A DNA stretch of 64,000 nt from Ruminococcaceae bacterium UBA2854 (GTDB taxonomy: Bacteria; Bacillota; Clostridia; Oscillospirales; Acutalibacteraceae), in contig DEFK01000024.1 of the NCBI GenBank assembly GCA_002350765.1, positions 14,075 through 78,074 on the forward strand, given 5' to 3'. The first letter of the stretch is position 1, and each line of letters opens with the position of its first letter. The notes below the pieces were generated by a model. That model ran no database searches. It was not told the origin of the DNA and was given only the letters and a program-made list of their open reading frames with translations. Both the position numbers and the translations under genes were made by a program. Shown one piece after another: positions 61,989 to 64,000 of the stretch.

Positions 61989-62432
61989 ATGAGTTTAAAA
62001 AGAGAAATAAAAAGCTATAGAATACTTAATGACATTTCGCAGGAGGAAATGGCTCAGCAATTAAATGTTTCTACGGATGATTTAATAAGCTGGGAAAAAG
62101 GCGAAAAAATGCCGAGTGACGATGAATTAAAAATTCTTTCAAAGAAATTTAACGTATCGGTTAATACACTTTTGGGTTCACCGAAGCAGTTAATCTGTCA
62201 GTGCTGCGGTATGCCTCTTGACGACGCGGCTATAAGCAAAGAGCCCGACGGTACATTTAATGAGGAATACTGTCAGTGGTGTTATAATGACGGAAAATTT
62301 ACATATGACGATATGGAAACATTGATTGACTTTTGCGTTAATCAATTCGCAAGTGAGCAATTCCCCGCTGATCAAATTAGAGAAAGTATGGAAGAAAGAC
62401 TTCCGAAGCTCAATTACTGGAAGAACAGATAA
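61989..62432 (+). CDS. XRE-type HTH protein with C-terminal zinc ribbon
   Basis: A 147-residue putative regulator. Residues 1-60 form a Cro/C1-type HTH (SYRILNDISQEEMAQQLNVS, then ISWEKGEKMPSDDELKILSK), and residues 70-147 form a zinc-ribbon domain with four cysteines in two pairs (CQCCGMPL near 71, YCQWCYNDGKFTY near 95). The zinc-ribbon part is often found alone in Clostridia, and this fusion with an HTH is a recognised layout. It may sense a metal or redox state, but that is not established. It is divergent from the nitroreductase gene, which could be a target. Confidence 0.85.
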   Translation: MSLKREIKSYRILNDISQEEMAQQLNVSTDDLISWEKGEKMPSDDELKILSKKFNVSVNTLLGSPKQLICQCCGMPLDDAAISKEPDGTFNEEYCQWCYNDGKFTYDDMETLIDFCVNQFASEQFPADQIRESMEERLPKLNYWKNR

Positions 62433-62446
62433 GCGATGTGATTGGT

Positions 62447-62518
62447 ATGGCTTTTGATTGCGGATTTACAAAAGAAGATAATTTGTTCAGGTATAGAGTA
62501 GGAGCAATTAGTTTTTAG
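62447..62518 (+). pseudogene. Remnant of a Nudix hydrolase N-terminus
   Basis: The 23 codons give MAFDCGFTKEDNLFRYRVGA, then ISF and a stop. This resembles the first strand and loop of small Nudix hydrolases, which usually continue RVGAIIIEDG and reach the Nudix box about 40 residues later. Nothing after the stop restores the frame. It lies 14 bases after the HTH/zinc-ribbon gene. The match is short and from memory, so identity is tentative. Confidence 0.5.
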
Positions 62519-62574
62519 TTAGATTTATCCAAGATGAAGATTGTAATGACTTGCTGAAAGTATACAACATATAA

Positions 62575-62613
62575 AACGCCGCCAAGCAGGAGATTATCCC
62601 ACTTGGCGGCGTT
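62575..62613 (-). terminator. GC-rich hairpin, first of three related ones
   Basis: AACGCCGCCAAG pairs with CTTGGCGGCGTT, followed on minus by TTTTATATG. It closely resembles the terminator at 62993-63029 in stem, loop (ATAATCTCC) and tail. No intact gene reads into it on minus. Confidence 0.6.
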
Positions 62614-62992
62614 GATTATAATTCTTTATAAGAAATTTATTCCCACTCTTCTTATGAAGCTTAACTTAACACATTTCGTTTAGTGATTATTGCTTCGTAT
62701 CCTCTTGATTATCTAATGTATTCGTATTATCCTGACTTAAAAAGCTCCTATTATCATTTTGTTATCGAGGTTGATAACAAGAATAGTAACATCGTGGATA
62801 ATAACAAGTGGTATATAGGTATTATAAACGATTTTTCCTTAAATTTCAAGGTTTTCAGCTAAGTTTACGTTTTTACTCAATATAATGCTTCTTATGGTCG
62901 GGGTTGATGGCAAACTTGTTTCGCAAGTCAATCAAATTCTTGCCGAAGGTTTCACAAAACACAGAGAAATGCAATATATAGATTATTATAAA

Positions 62993-63029
62993 ACGGCGGC
63001 AAGGAGATAATTCACTCCCTGCCGCCGTT
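62993..63029 (-). terminator. Terminator of the XRE-DUF4180 operon
   Basis: Minus strand AACGGCGGCAGGGAG pairs with CTCCTTGCCGCCGTT (one mismatch) around a 7-base loop, then TTTATAATAATC. It lies about 35 bases past the DUF4180 stop. Confidence 0.8.
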
Positions 63030-63066
63030 AACATTATGCGAATATCAATTTTGCTTATTGACAATT
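63015..63066. repeat. Direct repeat copy 1, downstream of DUF4180
   Basis: About 52 bases match 63915-63965 at about 44 positions with one 2-base gap. The block contains half of the terminator stem and the sequence AATTGATATTCGCATAA on minus, which in the other copy is the end of a coding frame (ELIFA and stop). The copies are exactly 900 bases apart and in the same direction. Confidence 0.85.
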
Positions 63067-63442
63067 ATCTCGTCAACCTTTCAAGTGCCTCATCCTGCGT
63101 AGCAACAAAGAACACATCCTTGCCTTTATTACTCTCGTAAATAAAATCCTTCAGCGGCTTGCTTGTATAGTGAGAATAATCTCCGAAGATGGCGAGTTTT
63201 GCTTGATAGGTGATGAATTTTTCGAGCATCTCGCCCGCAAGACCTCGACTAAGGATAAAGAAGTCATCGGCTACGGCACTTTTTTCAATGGCAATCAGAT
63301 TTGTGCCTACCTCATATTTAGCGGTCATAATGAGGTCAAGTGCCGATTGCACATCGGTCAATACTTTTTCAGCTCCCGTGATCACGGCAACCGTTTTTTC
63401 ATTTCTTATAAATTTCTCAACATTCATTTTCTGTTTCTCCAT
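63065..63442 (-). CDS. DUF4180 family protein
   Basis: A 125-residue cytoplasmic protein with the features of DUF4180: KTVAVITGAEKVLTDVQSALDL near residue 16, LIAIEKSAVADDFFILSRGLAGEML near 49, and KLAIFGDYSHYTSKPLKDFIYESN near residue 83, ending VFFVATQDEALERL. The alternating strand-helix layout suggests a compact alpha/beta fold, perhaps STAS-like, but function is unknown. Its start lies 26 bases inside the upstream XRE gene, so the two are translated together. Confidence 0.85.
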   Translation of the reverse strand: MEKQKMNVEKFIRNEKTVAVITGAEKVLTDVQSALDLIMTAKYEVGTNLIAIEKSAVADDFFILSRGLAGEMLEKFITYQAKLAIFGDYSHYTSKPLKDFIYESNKGKDVFFVATQDEALERLTR

Positions 63443-63821
63443 TTGTTATTTCACGATTGGCAGTTTCCTCCTGCAATATCCTGCGAACCGCCTCTTTCAA
63501 TTTTGCATTAGCCGACGATGACGGATCAAAGCACATCGAAAGAAACGATGATAATTGCGTGTCCTCTAACGGCTTCGGCTGAGCATCGTACAACTGTCCA
63601 TGCGGCTCGTCACATCTTCCGAAAATATAATCCAACGATACATTGAAAAAATCCGCATACTTCATCAACACACCGTAAGGCGGAAAGGATTGAGCGTTTT
63701 CATAGCGAAAGATGGCAGGCTGATCTAAATCAAAAACAGCCGCAAGCCTTGCTTGTGAGACGTGTATCCCTTCTCTCAGCTCGGTCAATCTATGTGCAAC
63801 AATGGCAGGTTTCTTTTCCAT
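63417..63821 (-). CDS. XRE-family transcriptional regulator
   Basis: A 134-residue regulator with an HTH at about residues 8-68: HRLTELREGIHVSQARLAAVF, then PAIFRYENAQSFPPYGVLMKYADFF and SLDYIFGR. The C-terminal tail is helical and polar (NAKLKEAVRRILQEE). It leads a two-gene operon with DUF4180. A perfect sigma-A promoter with palindromes over its -10 box suggests that it represses itself. Codon and base use (more G and C, Cys and Pro) look unlike the housekeeping genes, hinting at transfer. Confidence 0.85.
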   Translation of the reverse strand: MEKKPAIVAHRLTELREGIHVSQARLAAVFDLDQPAIFRYENAQSFPPYGVLMKYADFFNVSLDYIFGRCDEPHGQLYDAQPKPLEDTQLSSFLSMCFDPSSSANAKLKEAVRRILQEETANREITNGETENEC

Positions 63822-63841
63822 AATATTCTCCCATAATCGTG

Positions 63842-63873
63842 ATAATATAAATATTATATACGAAATTTATATT
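63842..63873. promoter_or_regulatory. Candidate operator of the XRE-DUF4180 operon
   Basis: ATAATAT-AA-ATATTAT (63842-63857) and the larger inverted repeat AATATAAAT (63844-63852) with ATTTATATT (63865-63873) cover the -10 box and spacer. This is where an autorepressor would bind. Confidence 0.5.
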
Positions 63874-63881
63874 ATTGTCAA
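63853..63881 (-). promoter_or_regulatory. Consensus sigma-A promoter of the XRE-DUF4180 operon
   Basis: Minus strand TTGACA, 17 bases, TATAAT: perfect consensus. GGGAG lies 6 bases before the XRE start codon. Confidence 0.88.
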
Positions 63882-63898
63882 TACGCATAATGAATTAA

Positions 63899-63924
63899 CG
63901 GCAGGGATTTTTATCTCCCTGCCG
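63899..63924 (-). terminator. GC-rich hairpin after the gene at the right edge
   Basis: Minus strand CGGCAGGGA pairs with TCCCTGCCG around an 8-base loop. The tail TTAATTCATTATG is not a strong T-run. It is the third of three related hairpins in the last 1.5 kb. Confidence 0.6.
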
Positions 63925-63965
63925 CCGCTGACGTTATGCGAATATCAATTCTGCATTTACAATTT
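63915..63965. repeat. Direct repeat copy 2, at the 3' end of the right-edge gene
   Basis: Copy of the block at 63015-63066. Here AATTGATATTCGCATAA on minus forms the last codons and stop of an open frame, so this copy is probably the original. Confidence 0.85.
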
Positions 63966-64000
63966 CTGTAGCTCTGCTGCGGATATTATGTCGACTAAGT
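63934..64000 (-). CDS. C-terminal tail of a gene cut by the window edge
   Basis: The frame on minus reads SRHNIRSRATEIVNAELIFA and a stop, and is open to the right edge. Only about 21 residues are visible, too few to identify. It is followed by a GC-rich hairpin and then the XRE promoter. Confidence 0.5.
   Translation of the reverse strand, partial: LSRHNIRSRATEIVNAELIFA

Larger units (their letters stand above)
62519..63064. other. Intergenic stretch of about 550 bases without a recognisable gene
   Basis: No open frame here has a convincing product. It holds two GC-rich hairpins (62575-62613 and 62993-63029), a perfect 8-base inverted repeat TTGTTATC-GAGGTT-GATAACAA at 62759-62780, and short open frames: one of about 40 codons on plus at 62888-63010 (starts MLLMVGVDGKLV) and one of 63 codons on minus at 62873-63064, neither with a good ribosome site. 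It looks like decayed accessory DNA. Confidence 0.6.

Noticed and set aside
62873..63064. 63-codon open frame on minus in the accessory stretch
   Set aside because: It has no ribosome site, covers a terminator hairpin and a repeat, and its product looks like no family that I know.
62575..63930. GC-rich hairpins as integron attC sites
   Set aside because: The ends do not fit the GTTRRRY and RYYYAAC core boxes, no integrase is visible, and two of the hairpins have the T-rich tails of intrinsic terminators.
1..64000. CRISPR arrays, tRNA or rRNA genes, complete insertion sequences, prophage genes
   Set aside because: No regularly spaced repeats, cloverleaf-like sequences, transposase or phage structural genes were seen on either strand by eye; a covariance-model search could still find a small RNA.

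Overview
The window reads as a chromosomal stretch of an anaerobic, spore-forming, low-to-moderate GC Firmicute of the class Clostridia, most likely an Oscillospiraceae/Ruminococcus-like gut bacterium. The grounds are inferred from gene content: Spo0A, SpoIVB, YunB and BofA (endosporulation), a YlbF/YmcA-family protein between miaB and mutS, a PurO-type IMP cyclohydrolase with a free-standing AICAR transformylase, DUF4364, and strong sigma-A promoters (TTGACA-17-TATAAT) with AGGAGG-type ribosome sites. Almost all genes lie on the minus strand, so minus is probably the leading strand.

Layout, in minus-strand transcription order unless stated. (1) 1-6880: miaB, ylbF-like, mutS, mutL, miaA (cut by the window edge): tRNA modification plus mismatch repair. 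(2) 6975-10494: rpsU with its own promoter and terminator, then aroQ, pepP-like, efp, a CD1247-type zinc-ribbon protein, and yunB. (3) 10618-25449: a long tight array topA, trmFO, plsX, rnc, a radical SAM gene, smc, ftsY, rdgB, yhbY, yqeK, rsfS, leuS. (4) 25523-28702: dprA and a SpoU methyltransferase, preceded by the infC-rpmI-rplT operon with an L20-type leader. (5) 28900-33124: a four-gene set with TarI-like cytidylyltransferase, TarJ-like zinc dehydrogenase, rpe and a CDP-glycerol/ribitol phosphotransferase, consistent with making and using CDP-ribitol for a cell-surface polymer. (6) 33356-34739 (+): CPBP protease and tadA. (7) 34798-38945 (-): cca, a small membrane protein and a CtpE-like P-type ATPase. 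(8) 39121-43656 (+): spoIVB, spo0A, copA. (9) 43699-50543 (-): the purine operon purE-F-M-N-O-H(C)-D. (10) 50728-61852: nfeD-SPFH, DUF4364 (+), bofA, secG, then pyrE-radC-uvrB-parE-parC, and a nitroreductase. (11) 61989-64000: an accessory end with an HTH/zinc-ribbon gene, a Nudix remnant, about 550 bases without a recognisable gene, an XRE + DUF4180 two-gene operon bracketed by about 52-bp direct repeats, and the tail of another gene.

Points that a start-codon-limited gene finder would miss: infC and the radical SAM gene after rnc both appear to start with AUU, so each is longer than its first ATG suggests; rpsU is only 58 codons; efp, pyrE, parC and the DUF4364 gene are better started at internal sites with well-spaced ribosome binding sequences. 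No tRNA, rRNA, CRISPR array, complete insertion sequence or phage gene was seen. The most unusual structures are the repeat-bracketed XRE/DUF4180 module with its three related GC-rich hairpins, the AUU-started radical SAM gene overlapping the rnc stop codon, and the alternative pairing in the infC leader.
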